DNA of 64,000 nt, from the NCBI RefSeq assembly GCF_000938265.1, contig NZ_JYFC01000004.1, positions 186,001 to 250,000 of the forward strand, read 5' to 3'. Below are positions 44,534-55,895 of this stretch, one piece after another; position 1 is the stretch's first letter, and each line of letters starts with the position of its first letter. The position numbers and the translations under genes are program-made. Under the pieces are notes generated by a model. The model saw only the letters and a program-made list of their open reading frames with translations, was not told the DNA's origin and ran no database searches. This DNA comes from Agreia bicolorata. Its GTDB lineage: Bacteria > Actinomycetota > Actinomycetes > Actinomycetales > Microbacteriaceae.

Positions 44534-45544
44534 TCAGCTCGACCGCGGCAGGAACCCGACTTTGTCGTAGACGTCGGCGAGCGTCGCTGAGGCCACCTCG
44601 TTGGCGCGGTCGGCATTCGCGGCGAGGATGCGATCGAGCTCGGCGGGGTCGGCTAGCAGCTCGAGCGTGCGCTCGCGAACCGGGCCGAGGGTCGACTCGA
44701 CGACCTCGACCAGAGCCTTCTTGAGGTCTCCGTAGCCGCGTCCGGCGAAGTCCGCCTCGAGGGTGGCGATGGGGATGTCGCCTAGCACCGAGAAGATCGT
44801 CAGCAGATTGGCGACCCCGGGCTTCGCCTCACGGTCGAAGACGACCTGGCCATCGGCATCCGTGACCGCCCGCATGATCTTCTTCGCCGTGGTCTTGGCA
44901 TCGTCGAGCAACCACACGATTCCGGCCGGCGACTCCGACGACTTCGACATCTTCGACTGCGGGTTCTGCAGGTCGAAGATCTTGGCCGTCTCCTTGAGAA
45001 TGTAGGGCTCGGGGATGCGGAAGGTCTCGCCGTAGCGCGAGTTGAACCGGGTCGCGAGATCACGGGTCAACTCGATGTGCTGGCGCTGGTCTTCGCCCAC
45101 CGGCACCTCGGCCGCCTGGTAGAGCAGGATGTCGCCGGCCTGCAGGATGGGATAAGTGAACAAGCCGACCGACGCCGTGTCAGACCCCTGCTTGGCCGCC
45201 TTGTCCTTGAACTGGGTCATGCGGCTCGCCTCGCCGAAGCCGGTGAGGGTGTTCAGTACCCAGGCCAGTTGCGCGTGCGCGGGCACCTGCGACTGCACGA
45301 AGAGGGTCGACTTCGATGGGTCGATTCCGGCTGCGATGTACTGGGCGGCCGTGCGACGCGTATTCTCGCGCAGGGCGACCGGGTCTTGTGGCACGGTGAT
45401 CGCGTGCATGTCGGCGAGAAAGAAGAAGGCGTCGTGGGTCTCCTGCAGTGCTTTCCAGCTCAGCAGAGCGCCGATGTAGTTGCCGAGGTGCAGGGACTCG
45501 GCGGAGGGCTGCATACCCGAGAAGAGGCGGGGTTTCGTGGTCAT
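44534..45544 (-). CDS. trpS: Tryptophanyl-tRNA synthetase
   Basis: A 336-residue class I aminoacyl-tRNA synthetase charging tRNA-Trp. The HIGH-type motif is [13 protein letters not shown] and the KMSKS motif is in [17 protein letters not shown] and QAGDILLYQ are usual TrpRS landmarks. ATG at 45544. A dispersed repeat separates it from xth upstream. Confidence 0.96.
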   Translation of the reverse strand: MTTKPRLFSGMQPSAESLHLGNYIGALLSWKALQETHDAFFFLADMHAITVPQDPVALRENTRRTAAQYIAAGIDPSKSTLFVQSQVPAHAQLAWVLNTLTGFGEASRMTQFKDKAAKQGSDTASVGLFTYPILQAGDILLYQAAEVPVGEDQRQHIELTRDLATRFNSRYGETFRIPEPYILKETAKIFDLQNPQSKMSKSSESPAGIVWLLDDAKTTAKKIMRAVTDADGQVVFDREAKPGVANLLTIFSVLGDIPIATLEADFAGRGYGDLKKALVEVVESTLGPVRERTLELLADPAELDRILAANADRANEVASATLADVYDKVGFLPRSS

Positions 45545-45549
45545 GATCG

Positions 45550-45570
45550 TTCCCTGAGCTTGTCGAAGGG
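45550..45570. repeat. REP-like palindromic repeat, copy 2
   Basis: The 21-base core TTCCCTGAGCTTGTCGAAGG plus G is identical to that at 30271. It lies five bases upstream of the trpS start codon, between xth and trpS, and could fold in the trpS ribosome-binding region. Confidence 0.75.
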
Positions 45571-45590
45571 GCCCGTATGAGGGCGAGGAG

Positions 45591-46439
45591 TCAGATGGCG
45601 TAGTCGACGACGACCGGAGCGTGGTCGCTCCAGCGCTCGGCATAGCTTGCTGCGCGGTCGACCGTGTAGTTGGTGACCTTCGCCGCGAGTTCGGGGGTGG
45701 CGAGTTGGTAGTCGATGCGCCAGCCCGTGTTGTTGTCGAACGCCTGTCCGCGAGCAGACCACCAGGTGTACGGCCCCTCGACCTCTCCGGCCGCGCGTCG
45801 TCCAATGTCGACGAAACCGAAGCCTGCGCCCGCGTTGTAGTCCGGGTCGCCCTCGGCGCCGAGAAAGCGGTCGAAGTATGCACGCTCGTCGGGCAGGAAG
45901 CCGGCGCGCTTCACATTGCCCTTCCAGTTCTTGATGTCGAGCGTGCGGTGACCCACGTTGAGGTCGCCGACGATCACGGAGAGGGGATTGTGCTCCATCA
46001 GTCGGGGGAGCCTCTCGACCATGGCGTCGAGGAACTTGTACTTCTCGACCTGCTTCGGCGTGTCCGCCTCGCCCGAGTGAACGTAGGTCGACACCACGGT
46101 AACGACCTTGCCGCCCACCTCGTAGTCAGCCTCGAGCCATCGCCCCGCGCTGTCGAAGTCGTCGGCGCCCAGGGCGACGCGGTGAATGGAAGCTTTGTTG
46201 CGACTCGCGAGCGCCACACCGGCCCGGCCTTTGGCCGTGGCCGCGTCGTGCAGGATGTCCCACTCGTCTCCGAGCAGCTCCTCGAGGTGGCTCGTCTCCG
46301 CACGCACCTCTTGCAGCGCGAGGATGTCGACCTCGCGCTTATCGAGCCAGGCACCCATGCCGTTGCGGAATGCGGCGCGAACACCGTTGACGTTGACAGA
46401 TGCGATGCGAAGGGACGTGCCGGTTTTCGACGAAGACAT
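45591..46439 (-). CDS. xth: Exodeoxyribonuclease III (AP endonuclease)
   Basis: A 282-residue exonuclease-endonuclease-phosphatase enzyme for base-excision repair. Motifs: [10 protein letters not shown], the metal glutamate in [28 protein letters not shown], and the catalytic histidine in RWSDHAPVV. Full length for the family. Nine bases separate it from the upstream BrkB-family gene, so these and trpS probably share a transcript. Confidence 0.94.
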   Translation of the reverse strand: MSSSKTGTSLRIASVNVNGVRAAFRNGMGAWLDKREVDILALQEVRAETSHLEELLGDEWDILHDAATAKGRAGVALASRNKASIHRVALGADDFDSAGRWLEADYEVGGKVVTVVSTYVHSGEADTPKQVEKYKFLDAMVERLPRLMEHNPLSVIVGDLNVGHRTLDIKNWKGNVKRAGFLPDERAYFDRFLGAEGDPDYNAGAGFGFVDIGRRAAGEVEGPYTWWSARGQAFDNNTGWRIDYQLATPELAAKVTNYTVDRAASYAERWSDHAPVVVDYAI

Positions 46440-46448
46440 CCCCCTAGT

Positions 46449-47558
46449 TTAGTGAGGCGGAGTGGTCTCGTCCTTCAATCGTGACTCCTCCCGAACGGCC
46501 GCCTTGAGCTTGCGAGAGATGCCTCTGCGGCGTAAGCCGCGAGCCTCGCGAAGCGCGTCTTCGAGACGTGCTCGCTCGGCCGCGGCGACCACCACCCGAG
46601 CCTCCGCTTGCTTCAGCTGGGCCTCGGCCTCGAGCTGATCGGGTGAGAGGCCGCGTAGGTCGATGCCCACGTCTGCAACTCCGACCGAGATCCACGCGGC
46701 CGTGATGAGGATGACCTGGCAGACGAGGTTGAAGAAGATCAGCAGACCGGCGATCACGGCGAACGACGCGATCAGGGGGTTGTTGCTGGCTCCTCCGAGC
46801 AGCAGGCCACCGAGCGCTTTCAGCACCCCCAGTGCCGCTGCACCGATGAGCGCACCGCTGATGACGCGCCGAAAGGGAATCCTGATGCCCGTCAACACTC
46901 GGTAGAAGACAAGAAGCACGAGCGCGTCCAACGCGAACGAGATCAGCAGGCCGATGATGCGGGCCACGACCACCGCGAAACCGGACGTGTTGTCGACCCC
47001 GATCAGATCGAACGCCAAGCCGATGAGCGTCGTGCTGCCGATGCTGATGCCCGCCGAGACGACGAGCACGATGCCGAACCCGATTGCTAGCCCGGCATCC
47101 TTCAGTTTGAGAAGCAGAAAGAACGTCGTGTCGGGGCCGACCGAGAAGATGCGGCGGATGGCGTCACGCGCAGAGGCGAGCCACCCGAGGGCCGTGAACG
47201 CGAGTCCGATCAGGGCGATGACGCCCGACCAGCTCAATGCCGGGGTATTCAGCAGGGCATCCGCATCGACGGCGCCGCCCTCGCCGATGAGCCCCGGAAC
47301 CGCGCTGCTGATGATTGCGATCAGTTCTTCGAGCAGCGGCCTGTTCGAGGCGAGCACGAGCCCCGCGATCGAGAAGCCCGCCCACAGAGCGGCGAACACA
47401 GCGAAGAGGGCCTGATACGACATGCCGGCTGCCATCAGCGGTCCGCCATTCGAGGCGTAGTGCTGGAACACCCGCACGGGCTTGAGCTTCATCACCTTCT
47501 GCACGAGGGCGGGGATGCCGGTGGCTGATTTCTCGGAGTCGTCGCTGCTGTTGCTCAC
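46449..47558 (-). CDS. YihY/BrkB-family membrane protein
   Basis: A 369-residue protein with six predicted membrane helices between about 40 and 290 and the early AAGMSYQALFAVFAAL segment typical of YihY (often misnamed ribonuclease BN). The C-terminal 75 residues are charged and likely a coiled coil (QLEAEAQLKQAEARVVVAAAE). Function is unsettled. It is divergent from the DUF559 gene. Confidence 0.88.
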   Translation of the reverse strand: MSNSSDDSEKSATGIPALVQKVMKLKPVRVFQHYASNGGPLMAAGMSYQALFAVFAALWAGFSIAGLVLASNRPLLEELIAIISSAVPGLIGEGGAVDADALLNTPALSWSGVIALIGLAFTALGWLASARDAIRRIFSVGPDTTFFLLLKLKDAGLAIGFGIVLVVSAGISIGSTTLIGLAFDLIGVDNTSGFAVVVARIIGLLISFALDALVLLVFYRVLTGIRIPFRRVISGALIGAAALGVLKALGGLLLGGASNNPLIASFAVIAGLLIFFNLVCQVILITAAWISVGVADVGIDLRGLSPDQLEAEAQLKQAEARVVVAAAERARLEDALREARGLRRRGISRKLKAAVREESRLKDETTPPH

Positions 47559-47624
47559 CCTCCAACCCTATTGACCCGGCGCACATCCGCGCCCCCGCTT
47601 GACGCCCGCTCGCCCGCCCGCGTT

Positions 47625-47679
47625 GAGTGGGCACTTTCTGCCGGTGAGGGCTGATCCCACCGACAAGAACTGCACACTC
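47625..47679. repeat. Imperfect inverted repeat upstream of the DUF559 gene
   Basis: GAGTGGGCACTTTCTGCCGG (from 47625, arm to 47646) pairs with the arm 47658-47679 ending CTGCACACTC at 17 of 22 positions. The outer GAGTG-TGCAG sequence also forms the arms of the hairpin downstream of the gene (48672-48726), so related elements flank it. Confidence 0.55.
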
Positions 47680-47748
47680 GACACGCGGGGGAGTGGCGAG
47701 CTGGGGATAACTTCTGCAGGGCCGTGGCGACATGGGCATCATCGACGG

Positions 47749-48663
47749 GTGAATCGACGAGCAGAACTGCCCAGCGGGCTCGATGGGCGCGCATTCTCCG
47801 TGCGCGACGCCCTCGATCTCGGAGTCTCGCCGGGGCGGCTCCGGCGACGTGACCTGGCGGCGCCGTTCCACGGCGTTCGCATGCCCGCGGTCGTGGGGAG
47901 TCCAGATCTGTGGTCTCGATGCCGTGCTTATGCGGCACGGATGCCTCGCGGCCAGTTCTACTCGCACCTCACGGCGGCCGCCATGCACGGATTGCCCGTG
48001 CCTCGAAGGTTCGATGCAGGATCATTGCACGTGTCGACGATCTCACCGGCGCAGAGTCCGCGTGCGGCAGGAATCATCGGACACAGGCTGAGCCCTGGCG
48101 CCGCCGACATCGGTTCGCTTCGGCGGCTGCCCGTCGTATCGATCCTCGACGCCTGGTGCCAGTGCGCGACGCTGCTGTCGATAGACGAGCTCGTCATCAC
48201 TGGCGACCACATCATCGGCGACCGTTACCCGCAGAAGACCGGTGAGCAGCTATGGCAGGCCGTCGAATGTCGGAAAGGCTCTCGGGGCGTCCGGTCTCTC
48301 GTGGCGGCGGCCGAGCTCATTCGGCCAGGCTCCGAGTCTCCGAAGGAGACCGAGTTGCGTCTGCTTCTCATTCGTGGTGGCCTGCCGGAACCCGAGCTCA
48401 ACGTGGACGTGTTCGGCAAGAGTGGCCGTTTTATCGGGAGAGGCGACCTTGTCTATCGTGGACACAAGGTGCTCGTCGAATATGACGGCTCCCAACACGC
48501 CGATGACCGCCGCCAGTTCCGTCGCGACGTCGACCGCCTCGAGGATTTCGCGGCCGATGACTGGCGCGTCGTGCGTGTGCTCAAGGAGCATATGAACGCA
48601 GACCGCGCGGATATCGTCACCCGGGTCCGCAATGCTCTGACCTCCCAAGGATGGCGCCCCTAA
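47749..48663 (+). CDS. DUF559 (Vsr/PD-D/E-x-K nuclease-like) protein with AbiEi-like N-terminus
   Basis: A 304-residue protein. The first part (SVRDALDLGVSPGRLRRRDL) resembles a winged-helix AbiEi-like domain. The last 110 residues form a DUF559 domain with the nuclease-fold pattern GRGDLVYRGHKVLVEYDG (an acidic residue, then V-E-Y-D-G) followed by QHADDRRQFRRDVDRLEDF. GTG at 47749 is the best start; longer versions read through a GC-rich repeat. Such genes are frequent accessory genes in actinobacteria, and a toxin-antitoxin or defence role is often proposed but unproven. No partner toxin gene is adjacent. Confidence 0.75.
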   Translation: MNRRAELPSGLDGRAFSVRDALDLGVSPGRLRRRDLAAPFHGVRMPAVVGSPDLWSRCRAYAARMPRGQFYSHLTAAAMHGLPVPRRFDAGSLHVSTISPAQSPRAAGIIGHRLSPGAADIGSLRRLPVVSILDAWCQCATLLSIDELVITGDHIIGDRYPQKTGEQLWQAVECRKGSRGVRSLVAAAELIRPGSESPKETELRLLLIRGGLPEPELNVDVFGKSGRFIGRGDLVYRGHKVLVEYDGSQHADDRRQFRRDVDRLEDFAADDWRVVRVLKEHMNADRADIVTRVRNALTSQGWRP

Positions 48664-48671
48664 AAGGTACT

Positions 48672-48726
48672 GAGTGTGCAGAAAAGGCCCGTGCGTATCA
48701 ACGCGACGGGCCTTTTCTGCACACTC
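48672..48726. terminator. Bidirectional 21-bp hairpin
   Basis: A perfect 21-base-pair inverted repeat (arms 48672-48692 and 48706-48726) with an extra inner GCGT/ACGC stem. It lies between the convergent DUF559 and sdhB genes, nine bases from the first stop and 13 from the second, and likely ends both transcripts. Confidence 0.85.
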
Positions 48727-48739
48727 GAGGGAGCAGCCG

Positions 48740-49498
48740 CTACGGCTTGCCTCGCATGATCGCCTGCTTGACCTCGGCGATGGCCTGGGTCACCTGAATG
48801 CCGCGGGGGCATGCCTCGGAGCAGTTGAAGGTGGTGCGGCAGCGCCACACGCCCTCTTTGTCATTGAGGATGTCGAGGCGCACGTTGGCGCCCTCGTCGC
48901 GGCTGTCGAAGATGAAGCGGTGGGCGTTGACGATGGCGGCCGGACCGAAGTACTGTCCGTCGGTCCAGAAGACGGGGCAGCTCGACGTGCACGCGGCACA
49001 GAGGATGCACTTGGTGGTGTCATCGAAGCGCGCGCGCTCCGTGGCCGACTGCAGGCGCTCCTTCTCGGGCTTCGACGACGCGATGAGGAACGGCTGCACC
49101 TCGCGGAACGACGCGAAGAACGGCTCCATGTCGACGACGAGGTCCTTCTCGAGCGGCAGGCCCTTGATGGCCTCCACGTAGATGGGCTTCGTGATGTCGA
49201 GGTCTTTGATCAGCGTCTTGCAGGCCAGGCGGTTGCGGCCGTTGATGCGCATCGCATCCGAACCGCAGATGCCGTGTGCGCACGAGCGGCGGAAGGTCAG
49301 CGAACCGTCCTGCTCCCACTTGATCTTGTGCAGAGCGTCGAGCACGCGATCGGTCGGGTACATCTCGACATCGAAGTCCTGCCACGTGGGCTCGTCGTCG
49401 GTGTCGGGGTTGAACCGGCGAATGATGAGCGTGACGGTGAATGTGGGGATGACGTCGTCAGCGGGAGCCGGCGGAGAATCCAGGGTTGCTGTACTCAC
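48740..49498 (-). CDS. sdhB: Succinate dehydrogenase iron-sulfur subunit
   Basis: A 252-residue electron-transfer subunit of complex II. The 2Fe-2S cysteines are in SCAHGICGSDAM with a later NRLACKT; the 4Fe-4S and 3Fe-4S ligands are in CILCAACTSSCP and CSEACPRG. It passes electrons from the flavin of SdhA to menaquinone at the membrane. The GTG start follows the sdhA stop with no gap. Confidence 0.97.
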   Translation of the reverse strand: MSTATLDSPPAPADDVIPTFTVTLIIRRFNPDTDDEPTWQDFDVEMYPTDRVLDALHKIKWEQDGSLTFRRSCAHGICGSDAMRINGRNRLACKTLIKDLDITKPIYVEAIKGLPLEKDLVVDMEPFFASFREVQPFLIASSKPEKERLQSATERARFDDTTKCILCAACTSSCPVFWTDGQYFGPAAIVNAHRFIFDSRDEGANVRLDILNDKEGVWRCRTTFNCSEACPRGIQVTQAIAEVKQAIMRGKP

Positions 49499-51301
<1,803 letters not shown>

Positions 51302-51312
51302 ATCAGCGGCCG

Positions 51313-51765
51313 TCAGCTCGCCGAGCAGAACGAGGCGAGGAGGTCGGCGGGTGCGCCGGCGGGGCAGGGGTCGAACGTGAAGATCACAAGAGTTCCGAGC
51401 GTTATGAGGACGATGACTGAGAAGAGAAGGGCGCCCTTGAGGATGCCCCGGGTTGTGCGGTGCGACGCGTAGTCGTTGACGAGGGTGCGCATGCCGTTGG
51501 CGCCGTGGATCATGGCGAGCCACAACATCAGGCAGTCCCACACCTGCCAGAACGGGTTCGACCATTTTCCTCCGACGAAGGCGAAGTCGATGGCCTTGAT
51601 GCCGTCACCGAGAACGAGGTTCACGATGAGGTGGCCGAAGATGAGCACAACGAGCACGAGGCCCGAGGCGCGCATGTACATCCATCCCCATTTCTCCCAG
51701 TTGACGCCGCGGGATCGCGGTGCGCGGGAGTACGGGCTGCGAGGAGCTTCGATCGTGGTGGACAT
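51313..51765 (-). CDS. sdhD: Succinate dehydrogenase membrane anchor
   Basis: A 150-residue hydrophobic subunit with three membrane helices ([36 protein letters not shown] and [17 protein letters not shown]). The GH-x-I-V-N and MIHGANG histidines are candidate heme ligands. Its ATG shares one base with the sdhC stop (TGATG), typical of this operon. Confidence 0.94.
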   Translation of the reverse strand: MSTTIEAPRSPYSRAPRSRGVNWEKWGWMYMRASGLVLVVLIFGHLIVNLVLGDGIKAIDFAFVGGKWSNPFWQVWDCLMLWLAMIHGANGMRTLVNDYASHRTTRGILKGALLFSVIVLITLGTLVIFTFDPCPAGAPADLLASFCSAS

Positions 51766-52199
51766 CAGTGCCCCATTTCGCTGAAGACGTTGATGAGGTG
51801 GCGGGGAACGAATCCGGCCATCGTCACGACCCACAGGCCGATGACGACGTAGAACATCACCTTCTGGTACTTCGGACCCTTGGTCCAGAAGTCGATGAGG
51901 ATGATGCGGATGCCGTTGTAGGCGTGGAACGCGATGGCGCCGACGAGCGCGGTCTCACCAAGCCCCATGATCGGGTTCTTGTACGTACTCATCACGGCGT
52001 TGTACGCCTCGGGAGCGACACGCACCAGTGCGGTATCGAGGATGTGCACGAGAAGGAAGAAGAAGATGGCGATACCCGTGATGCGGTGCAGCACCCAAGA
52101 CCACATTCCTTCTCGTCCGCGGTACAGAGTGCCCTGGGGCCTCTTGCCCGTAGGCGCAAGGGAACCCGGCGCGTGGGTTCCTGTCTCAGTTCTGGACAC
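51765..52199 (-). CDS. sdhC: Succinate dehydrogenase cytochrome b subunit
   Basis: A 144-residue membrane subunit. It carries WSWVLHRITGIAIFFFLLVH, the SdhC signature with the heme/quinone-site S/H/R residues, and a second helix with AFHAYNGIR. GTG at 52199 is chosen because AAGGAGG lies seven bases upstream; a TTG at 52205 is too close to it. First gene of sdhC-D-A-B. Confidence 0.94.
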   Translation of the reverse strand: MSRTETGTHAPGSLAPTGKRPQGTLYRGREGMWSWVLHRITGIAIFFFLLVHILDTALVRVAPEAYNAVMSTYKNPIMGLGETALVGAIAFHAYNGIRIILIDFWTKGPKYQKVMFYVVIGLWVVTMAGFVPRHLINVFSEMGH

Positions 52200-52358
52200 G
52201 AACAACCCTCCTTGGTTGAGAAAGCCATGATCTCGAAAGTGGAGATCATCGATGGAGATGGCTCGTCGCGGTCGTGCCGGTCTTCTCGTGCAGGTTCATC
52301 AGGATCGGGCGAAGGCGAAGATGGTTCCCAGTTTATAAGTTCTGGCAGCCCATGTTTG

Positions 52359-52377
52359 TTAGGCGCCCCTAAGCCGA
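52359..52377. promoter_or_regulatory. TTAGG-N4-CCTAA dyad upstream of sdhC (possible DtxR/IdeR-like box)
   Basis: TTAGGCGCCCCTAA (52359-52372) has perfect TTAGG/CCTAA arms with the spacing of the first two half-sites of the actinobacterial iron box TTAGGTTAGCCTAACCTAA, but the third half-site is poor. A TTATAA (-10-like on the minus strand) lies about 20 bases nearer sdhC. It overlaps a larger GGCGCC dyad reaching the end of the next gene, so it could also be a terminator. Confidence 0.3.
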
Positions 52378-52385
52378 GAAGGCGC

Positions 52386-53537
52386 CTACACTGCCTCGAC
52401 GACGGGAACGGGCTGTCGAGCGGCGATGACACGCGCGTAGTGGCCGAGCAGTTCGGTGCAGACAGAATTCCAGGTGGTCGCACGCACGGCGCGCCGTCCC
52501 GACTCTCCCATGCGCAGGCGCAGGTCTCGTGACACCACGAGGTCCTCGACCAGCGTGCGCATGCTCGAGGCTCCCGTCAGTGCGTCGGGGTCGAAGAGGT
52601 AGCCGTCTCCGCCGTCGTGCACCAGGTCGACAGGGCCGCCGGCGCGCGGAGCCACGACCGGAAGACCTGCCGCGTGCGCCTCCTGAATCGTCTGGCCGAA
52701 GGTCTCCTCGGTTCCGGTGTGCACGAACACGTCGAAGCTCGCGTACGCCACGGCGAGGCGTTCCCCGCCCATTCGCCCCAGCCAGGTCACGGGCATCCCG
52801 CGCAGCAGTCGCCCGACCGATGCGGTCGAGGGGCCGTCGCCGACGAGTGCGAGCGAGATGCCGTCGATGCCGCGCAGCTGGTCGAAGCGCTCGAGCTGCT
52901 TCTCCGGCGCGACGCGGCCGACGTAGCCGAGCACGACCTCGCCGCCCGGTGACAGGCGTGCGTGCAGGTCGACGGCATCCGGATGTGTGCGCAACCGCGG
53001 GTGGTATCGCTCGGTGTCGACGCCCCGGCCCCACCGCGCCAGGCGGGTCACCCCTGCGGCGACGAGGTCGCGCTCCGAGCTCGATGAGGGGACGAGGGTG
53101 AGATCGGCGGCCTCGTGGATCCAGCGCACGAAGCGCCAAGCCAGGGCGGCGGCCTTGCCGAGGTGATTGCGTTTGGCGTACCCGGCGACATCCGTCTGGA
53201 AGATCGCGACGCTCGGCACACCGATGCGGTTCGCTGCGGCGATCGCCTGGGCGCCGAGGAGGAAGGGTGATGCGGCGTGCAGCACATCGGGGGCGAACGC
53301 GCTCAGCACCTTCTGCACCTGGGGGTGGGGGAGCCCGACGGGAAACTGCCGATAGGCGACCGCGGGCACCGCATGCACGGTGAAGCCTCGATAGCTGGAG
53401 GGCGTGTTCCGGGCGGCCGGTGCGATGAGAATCGCTTCGTGCCCCGAATCTGCAAGAAAGTCGAGCACCTTGCAGACGCTGTTGGTGACTCCATTGACCG
53501 TGGGTAGAAAGCTCTCCGTGACGACGGCGACTCTCAT
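52386..53537 (-). CDS. GT4 mannosyltransferase, MgtA type
   Basis: A 383-residue family 4 glycosyltransferase that likely adds mannose from GDP-mannose to an envelope glycolipid. It begins AVVTESFLPTVNGVTNSV, has the donor-binding LGYVGRVAPEKQLER and the E-x7-E motif in TEETFGQTIQEAHAAGLPVV, all typical of MgtA/PimB-like enzymes of actinobacteria. It is divergent from manC, which makes its donor. ATG at 53537. Confidence 0.88.
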   Translation of the reverse strand: MRVAVVTESFLPTVNGVTNSVCKVLDFLADSGHEAILIAPAARNTPSSYRGFTVHAVPAVAYRQFPVGLPHPQVQKVLSAFAPDVLHAASPFLLGAQAIAAANRIGVPSVAIFQTDVAGYAKRNHLGKAAALAWRFVRWIHEAADLTLVPSSSSERDLVAAGVTRLARWGRGVDTERYHPRLRTHPDAVDLHARLSPGGEVVLGYVGRVAPEKQLERFDQLRGIDGISLALVGDGPSTASVGRLLRGMPVTWLGRMGGERLAVAYASFDVFVHTGTEETFGQTIQEAHAAGLPVVAPRAGGPVDLVHDGGDGYLFDPDALTGASSMRTLVEDLVVSRDLRLRMGESGRRAVRATTWNSVCTELLGHYARVIAARQPVPVVEAV

Positions 53538-53678
53538 GGGCTGCTCCCGTCGGCCCGGGGATGCACCGGGCACGCTTCGAACGCTACGAGCGGCGGGTGG
53601 CGCAGGGGTTAATGGACGGTGGCGGCGAGGTGAGCATTCGTTCAATCGCGACGGCGCTCGGGTGGGTATGGTGGGGCC

Positions 53679-54797
53679 ATGGCTGAGAACTCTGCGATGG
53701 ACCGTTTCTACAGCGTCATTCCAGCCGGGGGGATCGGCTCGAGACTCTGGCCCCTCTCCCGCGCCGACGCGCCCAAGTTTCTGCACGACCTGAGCGGGTC
53801 GGGCCGCAGTCTGCTGCGCGACACGTGGGAGCGCCTCGCTCCTATCTCCGGTGAGCAGCGGGTGATGGTCGTCACCGGGCGAGCACACCGCGCTGCCGTC
53901 GAGCAGCAGATTCCCGAGCTGGCCGATATCAACGTGGTGCTCGAGAGCGAGCCGCGCGAGTCGTCCGCAGCCATCGGATTGGCTGCCGCCATCCTGCAGC
54001 ACCGCGAGCCGGGAGTCATCATCGGCTCGTTCGCCGCCGATCACGTGATCACGCAGACCGAGGCGTTTCGCGACACCGTGGTCGAGGCCGTCAACGCGGC
54101 CGACGCGGGCTACATCGTGACCATCGGCATCACGCCCACGGAGCCGTCTGTGGGCTTCGGCTACATCCTCACCGGTGACGCACTTGATCTGCCCGGCGCC
54201 TCGACGGCCATGGTCGCCAAGCGCTTCGTCGAGAAGCCCGATCTCGAGACGGCCAAGAAATACCTGAAGAGCAAGAAGTACCTCTGGAACGGCGGAATGT
54301 TCATCGCCCGTGCCGACAAGCTGCTCGAGCAGCTCGGCAAGGCCGAACCCGAGCTGCTCGCGGGTCTGCTCGAACTGGCCGAGGCGTGGGACACTCCGCG
54401 CCGGGGCGCCGTCGTCGATCAGGTCTGGCCCAAACTCAAGAAGATCGCTATCGACTACACGGTGGCCGAGCCTGCTGCCCTCGATGGCACGCTCGCGGTC
54501 GTTCCCGGCGACTTCAGCTGGGACGACGTGGGGGACTTCGCCTCCATCGCGAAGCTTCACTCCACGGGCCGAGGCTCCGAGCTTGCCATTCTGGGCAAGA
54601 ACGCCCGCGTGCTCTCCGACTCGTCGAGCGGTGTCGTGGTCTCGCAGAGCGGTCGCGTGATCAGCCTCATCGGCGTGAAGGACATCGTGGTCGTCGATAC
54701 TCCGGATGCGCTGCTCGTCACCACCAGTGAGCACGCTCAGCGGGTCAAGTCGGTGGTCGACGCGCTGCGCCTCGGCGGTTCTGGCGACGTTCTCTGA
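53679..54797 (+). CDS. manC: Mannose-1-phosphate guanylyltransferase
   Basis: A 372-residue enzyme making GDP-mannose from GTP and mannose-1-phosphate. The nucleotidyltransferase signature is PAGGIGSRLWPLSRADAPKF; the sugar-site FVEKPD and the GDFSWDDVGD segment are in place. It lacks the C-terminal phosphomannose isomerase domain found in longer ManC proteins. It supplies the divergent mannosyltransferase and probably the DPM-like enzyme at 39085. Confidence 0.94.
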   Translation: MAENSAMDRFYSVIPAGGIGSRLWPLSRADAPKFLHDLSGSGRSLLRDTWERLAPISGEQRVMVVTGRAHRAAVEQQIPELADINVVLESEPRESSAAIGLAAAILQHREPGVIIGSFAADHVITQTEAFRDTVVEAVNAADAGYIVTIGITPTEPSVGFGYILTGDALDLPGASTAMVAKRFVEKPDLETAKKYLKSKKYLWNGGMFIARADKLLEQLGKAEPELLAGLLELAEAWDTPRRGAVVDQVWPKLKKIAIDYTVAEPAALDGTLAVVPGDFSWDDVGDFASIAKLHSTGRGSELAILGKNARVLSDSSSGVVVSQSGRVISLIGVKDIVVVDTPDALLVTTSEHAQRVKSVVDALRLGGSGDVL

Positions 54798-54839
54798 CCC
54801 TGCGGTTCAGGGAACGGGCCACCTACTAGTCTTTTGGCC

Positions 54840-55895
54840 ATGTCGACCTCTTCTCTCCTGCGCGCCGCCGCTGTTGTCGCCGCCTCTGCGCTCATGTTGG
54901 CCGGATGCGCGCCGGCGCCCGAGACCACCGATACGGCCAGCGGCTACTGCGCCCGAATGGTCACGAACTCCGGCGGCCTCGAGGATCGTTCATTCAACCA
55001 GTCGAGTTGGGAAGGCCTCGAGAAGGCCAAGTCCGATCTGTCGATCGACGCCGAGGTCATCGTGTCGACCAACGAGACCGACCTCGCGCCCAATGTGACG
55101 CAGGCCGTCGACAGCGGATGTCAGTTCGTGCTGACGGTCGGCTACGAGCTGGCCGACGCGACGGCAGCTGCAGCCAAGGCGAACCCCGATGTGCACTTCG
55201 CGATCGTCGATGAGCAGGTCGACGGCGCGAACATCAAGCCGATCGTGTTCGACACAGCGCAGGCGGCGTTCCTGGCCGGCTACCTCGCCGCGGGAACGAG
55301 CGCGACCGGCAAGGTCGCCACGTTCGGCGGCGGCAACCAGCCTCCCGTAACACTGTTCATGGACGGCTTCGTCGACGGTGTCGCGAAGTACAACGCCGTG
55401 CACGGAACCGCCGTGCAAGCCCTCGGCTGGAGCAAGGACGCCCAGGATGGCGTCTTCACGGGAGATTTCGAAGACATCAACAAGGGCAAGGTCACGACCC
55501 AGGCGTTCATCGATCAAGGCGCCGACGTCATCCTTCCCGTGGCGGGCCAGGTCGGAGAAGGTGCCGCCGCAGCGGCGCTCGAGAACCCCAACGTGTCGAT
55601 CATCTGGGTAGACAACGACGGCTACGAGACGCTCCCGGCGACGTACAAGCCGATCGTCCTCACGAGTGTGCTGAAGAACACCGGCGATGCTGTCGTGCAG
55701 ATCGTGGGCGACGACGTCGACGGCTCATTCGATAACTCGCCCTTCGTGGGCACCCTCGACAACGGGGGAGTGGCTCTTGCTCCGTACCACGACAAGGCTT
55801 CTGCCGTCACGCCGGAGCTGCAGGCCGAGCTCGACGGGCTGAAGAGCGACATCGTCTCGGGTGCACTCGAGGTCACCAGCCCCAGCACGCCGTAG
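54840..55895 (+). CDS. BMP-family nucleoside-binding lipoprotein, paralogue 1
   Basis: A 351-residue substrate-binding lipoprotein: signal peptide with lipobox LAGC, then the BMP/PnrA fold with GGLEDRSFNQSSWEGLE, VLTVGYELADAT, and VDNDGYETLP near the C-terminus. In PnrA-type proteins the conserved N-terminal D/N and a C-terminal VDxD aspartate hold the nucleoside. Here the motif reads VDND. ATG at 54840 is chosen over a TTG two codons earlier. It is followed 215 bases later by a paralogue, and I see no gene between. Confidence 0.9.
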   Translation: MSTSSLLRAAAVVAASALMLAGCAPAPETTDTASGYCARMVTNSGGLEDRSFNQSSWEGLEKAKSDLSIDAEVIVSTNETDLAPNVTQAVDSGCQFVLTVGYELADATAAAAKANPDVHFAIVDEQVDGANIKPIVFDTAQAAFLAGYLAAGTSATGKVATFGGGNQPPVTLFMDGFVDGVAKYNAVHGTAVQALGWSKDAQDGVFTGDFEDINKGKVTTQAFIDQGADVILPVAGQVGEGAAAAALENPNVSIIWVDNDGYETLPATYKPIVLTSVLKNTGDAVVQIVGDDVDGSFDNSPFVGTLDNGGVALAPYHDKASAVTPELQAELDGLKSDIVSGALEVTSPSTP

